Positions 24,851-36,048 of a DNA stretch of 64,000 bases are shown here, piece after piece. The DNA lies in the NCBI GenBank assembly GCA_029961685.1, contig JARWKL010000014.1:22512452-22576451 (forward strand), in the 5' to 3' direction. The notes below the pieces were generated by a model that was not told the DNA's origin, did no database searches, and was given only the letters and a program-made list of their open reading frames with translations. The stretch comes from Aristolochia californica. Lineage: Eukaryota; Streptophyta; Magnoliopsida; Piperales; Aristolochiaceae. The position numbers were made by a program, and so were the translations under genes. Every line of letters begins with the position of its first letter. The first letter of the stretch is position 1.

Positions 24851-25294
24851 TGTAGCTCTATTCAGTTTTGAGAGAAACGTTGAGAAATGAGGGGTTTAAC
24901 CTTAGATAAGATGGAAAATATCTCAAAAGTGAATGTGAGATGAGGATTTGTGGTTACTAGAGCTCTAGAAAATCATTGAAAAGGGTTTTGGAATGATTTG
25001 TGATGAAGAGATGGGTTAAAAATTCAATTTTGACTCTTCATCTTCTCTGTTCGCGTCGTGAATGATCGATCATTCTATTTTGATTGATTGATCAATCCAT
25101 TAAAGTTAATCGGTTAACCAATAGGTATTGATTGATCAATGACCTGTGCAAAGTGACTGAAATATAATCTTTTGATTTCCATTTCGCTCTATTTTTACTA
25201 CAATAATGAGATGTGTTCATTAAGCTCAATTTTTTTAGCCAAAGTGGATCAAAGTGGGTTTCTCATGCCTAGTTTTCCTCGAAGCTTATAGAAA
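24851..25294 (-). other. Non-coding 5' region of the large minus-strand element
   Basis: No gene. TGATCGATCATTC and GATTGATTGATCAATC motifs at 25065-25145 match the palindrome-rich tract at 5780-6190. That links the two ends of the element that surrounds copia P. Confidence 0.4.
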
Positions 25295-25691
25295 TGTTGA
25301 TTTTTAGAACTCCATGGATTTAGCTCAAGAAGAAATGGAGAGATGGTATATTGGGAGAAAATAGGAGGAAGAAAGAGGTTATGGACTTATGTCCTAACCC
25401 TCTCCCTGAGGCTTAATTTATAGATGAATAAGATTAAAATTTTACAATAATACTCCTAAAACTTAAGCTAATTATATCATTTCCATCTTTATGTGATAAC
25501 TCTTTATTTACCATCATGTCATCACTGTGTGAGCATGTGGGCCTTCTCCTTGGTCTGTTGGTTTTGAGCCCATCTTCCACCTCTCTTGGTTGTGTGGCCC
25601 TTCCTTGGTCTTGTGAGCTTGAGCCCATCTCCCACACACTTAGATGTGTGGGCCTTCCTTGGTCCTGTGGGCTTGGGCCCACTTTCCAATA
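25295..25691 (-). repeat. 3' LTR of element Q
   Basis: TGTTGATTTTTAGAAC to TTTCCAATA. The purine tract CCCCAGCTTGAGGGGGAG (minus strand) borders it. U3 holds about three copies of a 55-bp repeat, GTGTGGGCCTTCCTTGGTC, with GGTC at 25552, 25607 and 25661. Confidence 0.8.
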
Positions 25692-26739
25692 CTCCCCCTC
25701 AAGCTGGGGGTGCGAGAACATCATGAACGCCCATTTTGTTGTAAATGATGCATAGGATCTTCCCGTATAAATTGGTAGTCCACTATATCTTCTAATACTC
25801 ACCCTCAAGCTGGTGGTATCTTAGTTCTTTTCCAAGAGACTAAACTGACATAATATAATAGAGAGTAAAATCAGTCCTAGTTGTATGACCATACTCCTGT
25901 CAAATGGTTATAGTCAAAAATGTTTTTCACTCAATTTCATAGGTCACTAAGTCTACCATCTTTCTGAGAGTAGCCTAAAAAATACCTCTTGGGAGAATAA
26001 TAGACTTGATCCACATTAGATGTTGGGCACATTCCTATCCTCTGTAGGTAGTGGGTGTGTAGACATTGGTTAGAAGTGTAGTAATAAACTTTTCCATCAT
26101 GGTGTCAGAACACAAGGCATCGACTCTCAAATGGAAGGAGAAAAAATGCCAAATAAGTGGTTACATGGTAATCACTAGCAGATAATATTTTGGGGTCACC
26201 ATATATTTTCTTCTTCATCAGAATAACCAATGCTGACAACAGTCATCAAACAAGAAGTCCTTCAATATTAATGTCTCAGTCAGAGAGACACAATAATAAT
26301 AGCTTAAATGGGTCTCAGCCCAAATAACACATACCAAATAATGCTTAAAAATAAACCATAAAATAATATGCAAACAGAGACAATAAGCAAGTAGGCCAGT
26401 CATAGGCCGAATCATATTGACCGGACTGAGTTGACCCGGCGAAGTAGACCGGACTGAGTTGACCCAACGAAGTCGACCCAGACCGGCTTGATGGGTTGTG
26501 GGTTCAATGGGTTAACTCACTGAATTAAAATCAATTAGCCACCTAACTTGGCAGGATTTTAATTCAGATTTATTCATTTGCCTTCCCCACTTGCTTCTGA
26601 ACAAAGTGGAACCGCAATAAGAGATCTCGGATGGAAATCATGGCAAGAGATCTCGTATGGCAATCATGGCAAGAGATCTTGGAGAAGTAGCAGATGAAAG
26701 ATCCAAATAGGAAATAACAACAGCAACGTCAATTTTAGC

Positions 26740-27430
26740 AACAATCTTCACACGGTGGGGATTACAGTTCTAGCTAGCTCGGTTTCAAGTAAGGCAAGAT
26801 ACAAACTCGAGAATGAACCAACGATGAACCAACAAGTTTCGTCAACGCATAATGAGCTAGATGATAGTGGATCAATCAATAGAGGAGCTTCGAAAAAAAA
26901 TGCCCGTGAAGATGCCAATAATAGAAGCTCCAGATGATGAAACTTCCTCTGTTAATTGTGACAAGATGATCAGATGTGTTGTTGATGGCTTTGGATTTTG
27001 TGGAGGATGGGTTTGTGAAGATATTACTACTAAGAAGATGATGGGATTCATCTGTCTCAATGGGAATTGAATTGCATCGCCTCTTTCTGAGCCCCAAACA
27101 ACGAAGAGCCCCATACAACAAACAACTGGATTATTGGAGTGAGTCCGGCCATGAATTCAACTATATTATTTCTTTTCATTCTAGTTAAAGCTCGAAAAAA
27201 ATCTTGCAGGAAGGATATGAAGGCAGATAGTCCAACATCATTGTCGTCAATGAGCACTTTGGCATTTGATATCCCGGAGGTCTGCCTCTTGACGCCACCG
27301 CACCACTCCTCTGCATCAGAACTATCATCTATAGTCTACTCAAATACTTTGGCCTCTTTGAGCCTGACCTTCATGTTGGTCTCAATGGCCTCAACCACAT
27401 TTTCATCAAATTTGCCAAGGTCACGGTAAT
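26740..27430. other. Unrecognised higher-complexity segment in element Q
   Basis: This stretch looks less AT-biased than its surroundings and has overlapping short frames on both strands, none long. On the minus strand, 27460-27200 reads [18 protein letters not shown] and, after a stop, [14 protein letters not shown] and LIDDNDVGLSAF. That could be a captured host gene fragment, but I do not recognise the family. No match occurs elsewhere in the window. Confidence 0.25.
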
Positions 27431-27786
27431 TAGTACCTTTGAGGCCAAGAAATAGAAAATGATTGATTGCTTCATCTCGATAGTTTTATTAAGGGGGCAT
27501 GCAGAAGGTGTTTTCTCAAAAACCCTCTTCGGAAAGAGAGAGAGAGACACCTCTTCAATTTCTAATCCAAAATAACTACTAAAAATCACTGTCCAGAGGA
27601 AGAAGAAATTGTAAAAGAGGGAAAGAACATGGAGTAGCACAAATGTTTCTTCAACCAAAGTATTAACTTTAATGGAAGTACAATAGATAATTTGAGATGA
27701 GCAATAGAGAATTTGGTAAAAATAAAAAAATTTAAAATTCTAAAAAACCATAGCTACGTGTCCTGAAAATTAATTATCTAATACCA

Positions 27787-28118
27787 TGTTGATTTTCAGG
27801 ACTTCATGGATTTTGAAAATGGGAATAAGGAGAGATGACATATTAGGAAAAAATAGGAGGAAGAAATAGGTCATGGATTTATGTCCTAACCCTTCTCTTG
27901 AGGCTCAATTTGTAGATGAATAAGATTAAAATATTACAATAATACCCCTAAAACTTAAACTAAGTACATCAAAGTCATCTTTATAAAATGATTCTTTATT
28001 TATCTTCACATCATCATTGTGTGGGCCTTCCTTGGTCTTGTGGGTCTGAGCCCATCTTCCACATACTTGAATGTGTGGGCCTTCCTTGGTCGTATGGGTT
28101 TGAACCCATCTTCCAACA
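27787..28118 (-). repeat. LTR shared by elements Q and R
   Basis: TGTTGATTTTCAGGAC to TCTTCCAACA. The primer-site side faces left into Q, and the purine-tract side (minus strand CCCCGGCTTGAGGGAAAG, 28119-28136) faces right into R. So one LTR serves as 5' LTR of Q and 3' LTR of R. Two copies of the 55-bp U3 repeat are present. Confidence 0.75.
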
Positions 28119-28151
28119 CTTTCCCTCAAGCCGGGGGTGAGAGAACATCAT

Positions 28152-28790
28152 TGTTACAATATGGGACCCACCATGGTGCTTGAGCTGGTGGGACCTACCA
28201 CGAGGATGTAGGTCATCAAGAAGAGTCCTAGAGGATGTGGGACACCAAGAAGAGTCCTCAACCAAAGCAAACACGAGTTAAGGAAGCAAGAAGCACAAGC
28301 TGAATTGATTTAGAATACTTGAAGATCAAGTAGGACCCACAAAGATCTCACAAGCTGACACTCTTATCAAGGTGCGTTGGGAGATCATGAGGGGCCCACA
28401 AGGATAAGGCTACGAGTTGGCTTATCCATTATATTCACATGAATAATGAAGGACTCCTAGTTCTACTCAAGTTAGTCTTCTAGTAGTTTAGTTTGAATAG
28501 ACTTACTTATATTGAAGAGTTAGAGTTGGAATGTAATTAGGATTGAAGGATAAGTTGTATAAGGAATCTACTTCCTCCTCTACTATAAAGAGAGGTGTTG
28601 TAATTCGGAATTAATCAAGTCACACATTCAATCCCGAGTTGGTTCTCTCTCTCCCTCTCTTTGCTTGGCGCAACCTCCTCTTCTCCTTTTAATTTTTTCT
28701 TCTCTCTACCCGAGAGCTTTCCTTCCCTTTTCTCTTTTTATTTTTTCTTTCTCTTGTTCGTGATCATGGAAAGGGATCCTAAATTCAACA
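28152..28790 (+). repeat. 5' LTR of copia M1
   Basis: TGTTACAATATGGGACC to CCTAAATTCAACA. A TATA-like TATAAAG is at 28584-28590. The primer binding site TAGTATCAGAG (28791-28801, one base off consensus) follows directly. Confidence 0.92.
28584..28590 (+). promoter_or_regulatory. TATA box in M1 5' LTR
   Basis: TATAAAG, conserved in position in the related LTRs (their minus-strand TATAAATAGAGGTG), about 200 bp before the LTR end. Confidence 0.55.
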
Positions 28791-29276
28791 TAGTATCAGA
28801 GAAACATATTTAGGATCCCTCGACAAAGGAATGCTCTAGAGAAGTGATGATCAACACCACTCAAAGAAGGCACTTGTATGAAGGAAGAACACTAGCTGAG
28901 AGATAAGTGTTCATTTTTTATTTTTTTTATGCTACTGGTTCTTGTATTTAGATTATGATTCAAGGATGAATATATGAATGCTTTCATTTTATTATGTTAT
29001 GGATATGCATGCCCCTCTATCTAGAAGGAGATATCAAAACAGTTTTATCGGTTTGGAAATTCTGTTTGCCGAGACCAGTCCATACTCAGATTATTGAAAT
29101 TTTTTTTCATGGGATAAGTGTTCCCTGATATAGAAGATTGCTATAGAGCCTCTTATGAGTCGATTTTTTGAAAAAAAATATAATTTAGCATTGATGCTAT
29201 ATTTACATATACCGAGTTGATTGAAGAAGTGCTACTTGGTGTTATTATTTGAAGTTTCTTTGAAGAAAAGCCTATC

Positions 29277-30400
29277 ATGGCAGATGATAATATGAATATC
29301 AAAGGTGATATACTGAGAATCACCACCATAACCTTATGTGGGGTATCAAATTTTATGATTTGGTCCACCACGGTTAGGAGGTTTCTCATAACCAAAGACC
29401 TACTTGGTCCCCTCACTACCCGAGGGCCACCTATTGATGAAGATGATATTTTTTATATGAAATGGCTGAAGTATGATACTTTGGTAATTGGTTGGCTAAT
29501 AAATGGCATAGAAGAACATGACTCTAGTAATGTTATTCATCTTGACACTGCTAAACAAATTTGGGAGACATGTACGAAACTATATTCATGCCCTAATACA
29601 CTGCATAGACCCTATGATATTCTCTAGAGAATGTTGAATACTAAATACGGAGAAAATATTCATGAGTACTTGGCATGGTTTAGAGAATTTCTTCAAGAGT
29701 GGAAGTTTGTTCAGCCCTCCACCACTGATATTTCTTTCCAATATAAACAAAAGGAGGCCTTAATTACTCCTATTTGTCTTGCAAATGTTAAACCTTATCT
29801 TGAGATTGCCAAGAGTCAACTATTGAGTGCTTCTGCTGTCCCAAAGTTTGATGATGTGTGTGCAACATTACTTTGTACTCCATACACTTCTTCCTCCACT
29901 ACTGATGTGTCATCCACTATGTATTCCGATCATAGAGGATCATCCTTTGACTGCGGCCGAGGCTGAGGAAGAGGTTATAGAGGGGGCAAAGGAAGAGGTG
30001 GAAGGAATAGTGCTGGCTGGACAAATGATATTAAGTGTCCTCATTGTAAATTTCCTGGCCATACTATAGATCAATGTCATTACAGGGCATGCACTTACTG
30101 TGGCAAATATGGCCACTATAAAGAAATATGTTATAAGGCTAATGACAAGTCAGAATCGACAAGGGCTAATCAAGCCCTTATTACTGATGCACAAGAAGAC
30201 CATCCCACAACATCAGCTGCACAAAAGATTATTACTAATGAAGAGTATGAACTATTTCAGAAAATGAAGACCATGCTAGGGTCTTCTCCTAGTCCCTCTG
30301 CAACTACTGCTGCCACTACTACTTTAGGTATGCTATCTGCCTTGTCTTCATCCTGGATAATTGATTCAGGAGCGTTCGAGCATCTTACAGGTAATAAATT
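29277..30400 (+). pseudogene. Copia M1 gag and start of protease
   Basis: The ATG at 29277 reads MADDNMNIKGDILRIT. The Gag domain follows with RRFLITKDLLGPLTTRG and QIWETCTKLYSCPN. One stop sits at 29625, after which the same frame continues at 29631-29966, and another stop follows at 29964-29966. Two zinc knuckles, CPHCKFPGHTIDQC and CTYCGKYGHYKEIC, are intact CX2CX4HX4C motifs at about 30020-30130. A protease with SSWIIDSGAFEHLTGN begins at about 30345. The Gag core is nearly complete, with few stops, the best-preserved gag of the family here. Confidence 0.88.
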
Positions 30401-33360
30401 TCATTAAATTCTTTATCTCTGAGTCTTTCACACAAGTTTGTTACCATAGCTGACGGTTCTCAAACCAAAGTCCAAGGAAAAGGTTCTACTTCTATCACCC
30501 CATCACTTCCGCTCACTGATATTCTTTTTGTTCCTTCTTTTTCTTTAAACTAACTCTCCGTGAGTCATCTTACAAAATATTTTAATTGCTCGATTACCTT
30601 CTCACCTACTTCATGTGTTTTTCAGGATCTTATAACGAAGCAGGTGATTGGTGGAGGCCATGAACAAGGGGGGATCTATTATTTGGACGTGCCAAATATC
30701 AATATGGTGTCTACTATTGAGAATGAGACATGATTATGGAACAATCAGTTGGGACATCCTTCCATACAGTCTCTTCATCATATGTTTCCATCTCTTAAGA
30801 TCAGGTCAAAATTCAGTTGTGAGGTGTGTCAGTTAAGTAAACATCAAAGGAGTACATAATCTCCTCGTCAAGAAGTCAAAAGTGACATTCCTTTTTCGTT
30901 GGTTCATACTGATGTTCGGGGGCCTTTGAGTGTCTATAATATTTGTCAAGCCAAATATTTTATCACTTTTATTGATGATTTCACTCGCACAACTTGGTTG
31001 TTTATTTTTAAAGAGCTTTTTGAGATACCATCTATTTTTAAATATTTTTATGCGATGGTACTCACACAATTTTTTTAGAAGATAAAAATCCTTCGGTCTG
31101 ATAATGCCAGAGTATATTTCAAAAGATCTTGACTCATTTTGTCAAGAGAATGACATTATCCATCAAACATCATGTGCCTATGCCCCTCAACAAAATGGTG
31201 TAGCTGAACGGAAAAATCATTATATTCTTGAGGTAGCTCGAGGTCTATTTTAAGCCATGAAAGTTTCATACTTTTATTGGCCCTATGCTGTCCTTACAAT
31301 GTGTTTTCTTATAAATTGTCTACCATCTACCATTCTTGGGAATAAATCCCCCTACTCTAAACTATTACCACATGATGATCCATTTGCATTACCATTGAAT
31401 GTCTTCGGTTGTCAATGTTTTGTTCATAATACATTGCCTAGACACAGCAAACTTGATCCTAAATCTGTCAAATGCATTTTTTTGGAATACTCTCGCACAC
31501 AAAAGGGTTATGTTTGTTATAGTCCTCCTTTGCAATGCTTATTTATGTCCAGGGATGTAACATTCTTTGAAGACTCCTCATATTATTCTTATAGAGCTCC
31601 ACCTGGTACGTCATCAGTACCAAGTTCTCCTTGACCGGTTGTGCCTCGTGATACAGAGATCGTTCAGTCCCCAGAGACAGTGGCCGATACCACACCTACC
31701 GAGTTGTCGGATCTACCAGAGGTAAGTCCTTCATCACCAGTCATTTTTTGTCCCCAATTTGATACTCATCCTATTACTATAAGAAAAGAACCTCAATCAT
31801 GCACTCAACCTTCTACTTCTCATCCTATTTCCAATTTTGTGTCTCATCATTGCCTCTCACCATTATGTTGTCAGTTTCTTTCTTCTATTTCCTCCATATC
31901 TATTCCACAGTCATATCAGGAGGCTCTACAACATCCAGGGTGGAAGGCAACAATGGATGAATAAATGAAGGCACTCAATGATAATCACACATGGTCACTG
32001 GTTCCTCTACTTATAGATAAAAAATCCGTTGGTTGCAAGTGATTTTATAGTGTAAAACATAATCCGGATGGGACTATTGCACGACTGGTTGTAAAAGGTT
32101 ACACTCAATGCTATGGCATTGATTATGATGAGAAATTCTCTCCAGTGGCAAAAATGACTTCGGTATGTATCTTATTATCCTTAGCAATAATTTATCATAG
32201 TCAATATATCAACTGGATGTTAAAAATGCATTTCTCAATGGTGATATCAAAGAAGAGATTTATATGCAACAACCACCTAGATATGTGGTTGAGGGGGAGT
32301 CCATATGTTGCCTTAAAAAATCTCTATATGGACTTAAACAGTTCCCATGGGCATGGTTTGAGAAATTTAGTCAAGTCATCATAGGGGCAGGTTTTTACAG
32401 ATGCTCTACAGATCACTCAGTATTTTTTGAGAACACAACACGAGGTAAAGTGATTCTGGCTGTTTATGTTGATGATATTATTTTAACTCTGAGTGATTCT
32501 GAGCATTCAGAAAATAAAAGAAAGAATATGTGTTAAATTCAAGACGAAGGATCTTGGATTACTGAATTTTTGGGTATTGAAGTCTTACAATCCAGACATG
32601 GAATTGTTCTATCCCAAAGAAAATATGCCCTTGATACACTAGAAGAAACAGGTATGATGAGATGCAAACCAGTAGACACTCCTATGGATGCAAATACAAA
32701 ATTATGTGAAAGCACTGGAGAAGATGTAGATATTGGAAAATATCAAAGATTAGTGGGACGACTTATTTACTTGTGTGTAATGAGGCCAGACATGCACAAA
32801 CCACTACTTAGTCATTGGCAAGCACTTGAGAGGATACTACATTATCTAAAAGGCACTCCTGGAAGGGGGCTCCTCTATAAAAAACATGGTCACTTCAACA
32901 TTGAGGGATTCTCGAATGCAGACTGGGCCGAATCCCTAGATGTTAGAAAATCTACTTCTGGATTTTGCACGATGGTTGGAGGAAATCTGGTTTCGTGGAA
33001 AAGCAAAAAATAAAATGTAGTAGCACGGTTAAGTGCAGAAGCAGAATACAGAGCCATGCCACACATTGTAAGTGAACTCTTATGGATAAGATCTATTCTC
33101 ACTGAATTGGGATTCTATAAAGAAGCTCCAATGGATCTATACTGTGATAAGAAATACATATTACATCGAATCCATTCTTCCATGAGAGGACAAAGCACAT
33201 TGAGGTAGATTGCCACTTTATACAAGGAAATTCCAAGCTGGTCTCTTATCCCTAAAGCACATATCATCACAAAATCAAGTTGCAGACATTCTCACCAAAT
33301 CAGTCACTCGCAAGATTATGTCTACCATATGCAACAAGCTAGGCATTTATGATGTCTTCT
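30401..33360 (+). pseudogene. Copia M1 integrase, RT, RNase H
   Basis: Pre-integrase GHEQGGIYYLDVPN (30655), then integrase with LVHTDVRGPLS and FITFIDDFTRTTWLF (30895-31050). Stops and a frame change follow near 31075-31255. The integrase tail has FYWPYAVLTMCFLIN and VFGCQCFVHNTLP (31257-31634). RT entry is at 31880-32150. The RT core has LKKSLYGLKQFPWAW and VYVDDIIL (32264-32536). The RT/RNase H linker and RNase H, with CKPVDTPMDANTKL and SNADWAESLDVRKSTSGF, occupy 32570-33013, ending in a stop inside the Lys-rich stretch. RNase H continues, broken, to about 33360. The catalytic YVDD is kept. At least eight stops or shifts are present. Confidence 0.85.
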
Positions 33361-33381
33361 CACCCCCAGCTTGAGGGGGAG

Positions 33382-34020
33382 TGTTACAATGTGGGACCCA
33401 CCATGGTGCTCAAGCTAGTGGGACCAAGCATGAGGATGTAGGTCATCAAGAAGAGTCCTAGAGGATGTGGGACACCAAGAAGAGTCCTCACCCAAAGCAA
33501 GCACGATTTAAGGAAGCAAGAAGCACAAGCTGAATTGATTTAGAAGACTTGAAGATCAAGTGGGACCCAAAAATATCTCACGAGTTAGAACTCTTATCAA
33601 GGTGCATTGGGAGATCATGAGGGGCCCACAAGGATAAGGCTATGAGCTGGTTTATCCATTATATTCACGTGAATAATGAAGGACTTCTAATTCTACTCAA
33701 GTTAGTCTTCTAGTAGTTTAGTTTGAATAGACTTACTTATATTGAAGAGTTAGAGTTGGAATGTAATTAGGATTGAAGGACAAGTTGTATAAGGACTCTA
33801 CCTCCTCCTCTACTATAAAGAGAGGTGTTGTAATTCAGAATTAATCAAGTCACACATTCAATCCCAAGTTGGCTCTCTCTCTCCCTCTCCTTGCTTGGTC
33901 AACCTCCTCTTCTCCTTTTAATTTTTACTTCTCTCTTCCCGAGAGCTTTCCTTCCCTTTTCTCTTTTTCTTTCTTCTTTCTCTTGTTTGTGATCATGAAA
34001 AAGGGATCCTAAATTCAACA
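33382..34020 (+). repeat. 3' LTR of copia M1
   Basis: TGTTACAATGTGGGACC to CCTAAATTCAACA, 639 bp. The purine tract CTTGAGGGGGAG at 33370-33381 precedes it. A perfect GTGGGACCCAC is at 33391-33401. Confidence 0.93.
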
Positions 34021-34021
34021 A

Positions 34022-34690
34022 TCATGAATGCCCAACTTGTTGCAAATGGTGTATAGGATATTCCCATATAAAATGGTAGTCCACTATATCTTCCAAAAAG
34101 AAATGGTCAAATCCTAATGGCTTTGTAAAGATATCCGCCAATTGATTTTTGGTGGGGACAAACTCAATTTTAATAACCTTGGTTTGGACTAGCTTTCTCA
34201 TAAAATGATGTCTAGTTTCTATGTGTTTTGACCGAGAGTGGTGAACCAGGTTCTTAAATAGACTTATGGTGCTCATGTTGAATGTACTAGAATTTCTTTA
34301 TGCTCTAAGCCGTAATCATCTAGTTGTTGTTTCATCGAACAAAGTTTAACACAACAACTTCCACATGCTATGTATTCAGCTTTAGTAGTGGATAGTGCAA
34401 CTGAATGTTGTTTCTTGAAAAACCAAGAGACAAACATATTTTCAAGTAATTGACAACTACCACTAGTACTATTTCTCTCAATTTTGTAACCAAAAAAATC
34501 AGCATCCGAGTAACCAACTAGATAAATTGCTGAAGAGTTTAAGTAGAAAAGACCTAAGTTGGGTGTCCCAAGTAGATAACATAAAAAAATTTTCACTACT
34601 ACTAAGTGAGATTCTCTAGGATCGAATTGTTATCTAGCACATAGGCATACCGAGAACATTATATTTGGTCTACTAGCTTAAAGGTAAACT
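34022..34690 (-). pseudogene. Copia R RNase H
   Basis: Minus strand, right to left: MFSVCLCAR (about 34650), LGTPNLGLFYLNSS and GYSDADFFGYKIERNSTSGS, then STTKAEYIACGSCCVK (34273-34596), then RSKHIETRHHFMRKL and PTKNQLADIFTKPL (34022-34276). These are the RT tail and RNase H of a copia lineage distinct from M1 and P. The 3' end of R continues beyond M1 at 28119-28151 and joins the LTR at 27787-28118. Only this 3' quarter of R remains; the rest is missing to the right. Confidence 0.85.
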
Positions 34691-34699
34691 GGAATCATA

Positions 34700-34828
34700 T
34701 CATGCTTCTATTTATTTATATTAGTCTTCTATTTATGTTTAGTAGTTTAATTGTTCTAGAACTTATCCTTTAGTGTTTAAATTTGGGTGTAACTAGGACA
34801 ATGATAGCTTACTTTTAATTGGATTCTA
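34700..34828 (+). repeat. LTR fragment cut by gypsy G1
   Basis: TTAGTCTTCTATTTATGTTTAG and ATTTGGGTGTAACTAGG match the LTRs at 52539-52997, 53027-53368 and 55125-55463. The match stops at 34828, exactly where the gypsy LTR begins. Confidence 0.65.
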
Positions 34829-35202
34829 TGTTATGGACTCCATAGCATCAAGAGTGGCTAACCAGAGAAGAGAAGAGATGGAGTAAACTTGTATTTCAGT
34901 ACCTTAGGGGTTTAATTGTAATTTGAAGTTCCATAAGGGTCTAATTGTAATTATAGAACCTTTGATGTTTTCCCTGACCTATTTAGGGCGTCAAGTGATG
35001 GAATGAAAACAAGTATTGATCATTAGTCTAAATGAGATCAGTTTCTCTCTCTAAAGAGGCCTACGGTTGGAGCTCCTTTCAAGGCTCACGTCATTCACCA
35101 TTGGGCGTTCCAGGCACCCCAAATCCCTCCCTTCTTCGTCATTCAATCTGGAAGCTAGAGGAGATCGCCGGGTGACTCGATCCATGGCTAGAGAGCCTAA
35201 CA
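34829..35202 (+). repeat. 5' LTR of gypsy G1
   Basis: TGTTATGGACTC to GAGAGCCTAACA. The start matches the minus-strand start of the G2 LTR (TGTTATGGACTC). The end lies three bases before the primer binding site, as in G2. Confidence 0.75.
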
Positions 35203-35205
35203 TCG

Positions 35206-35217
35206 TGGTATCAGACA
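35206..35217 (+). other. Primer binding site of gypsy G1
   Basis: TGGTATCAGACA, 10 of 12 bases as in the initiator-methionine site, three bases after the LTR. It is translated within gag. Confidence 0.75.
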
Positions 35218-36016
35218 GGACCACCCTTTGTGATTCCTCTTCCCCTACAGAAATTCAAAATTTTGTGGAAAAGAACCATGCTGATCTACAATCTCAAATC
35301 AATGGCCTGGAGGGCAAATTCCAGATGTTGCTGTCACGTATGGAGGAGGGCTTCACCCAGCTTTCAGTCCAGATGGCATCCTCCTCACGTCCAACAGATC
35401 CTCTCAACCCTCATCCAACGCCTCCACCTCCTCCCCTGCACCAAACACCTCCACCTCATGGGGGCCTCAATCCAGCACCTCCTACCGTGCCAAGGTACAC
35501 AAAGCTTGATTTTCCAACGTATGATGGGTCCTCCGACCCTTTAATGTGGTTGCATAGGTGTGATCATTTCTTTTCCAATCAAGGAACTCTGCCCAAAGGC
35601 AAGGTTCAATTAGCTGCCTTCCACATGCTCGATGAAGCGCTTATGTGGTTTCATCAATTCAAAAACGAGTTTGTGGTATATGATTGGGAATTTTTCAAAG
35701 AAAATTGTATGCTACGGTTTGGTCCTCTGCTTCGCAGCAACCCAGTTGGGGATTTGGTCAATCTAAAACAGCTTGGCACTATAGAACAATATCAGAAATT
35801 GTTCCAAGAAAAACTTGCTCGTGCAAGTCATTTGGTCCGGCCTGAACTTTATGTCAATTTGTTCACGGCTGGCCTGGTAGAACCCCTTCGCCTAGAAGTG
35901 GAACTGGAAGCCCCCACCTCCCTAGCCCACGTCATGAATTTGGTAAGAGCATTGGACACCAAACAGTGCCTCTTCCGCGAGTCATTAACCAAACGTCCCC
36001 CTTGGCCACCTCGCCC

Positions 36017-36017
<1 letters not shown>

Positions 36018-36048
<31 letters not shown>
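36018..36048 (+). repeat. 31-bp C homopolymer in gag
   Basis: It encodes the poly-proline stretch of G1 Gag and is in frame as assembled. Its length is error-prone in sequencing. Confidence 0.9.

Larger units (their letters stand above)
25295..28118 (-). mobile_element. LTR element Q, mostly non-coding
   Basis: The left LTR is 25295-25691 and the right LTR 27787-28118. TAATACCA (plus strand, 27779-27786), the complement of a primer binding site, borders the right LTR, so transcription runs leftward. The internal 2.1 kb has no pol domain. Its part at 25800-26520 matches the reverse complement of 44400-44960 in element X. The part at 26540-27700 is unmatched in the window. It looks like a non-autonomous element. 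Confidence 0.65.
28152..34020 (+). mobile_element. Copia element M1, inserted in R
   Basis: A full-length element on the plus strand, 5.87 kb, flanked by ATCAT at 28147-28151 and 34021-34025. Both LTRs are 639 bp and differ at about 40 positions by hand count (around 6%). It interrupts the 3' internal part of copia R. It is of the same family as N1, N2, V and W. Confidence 0.93.
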
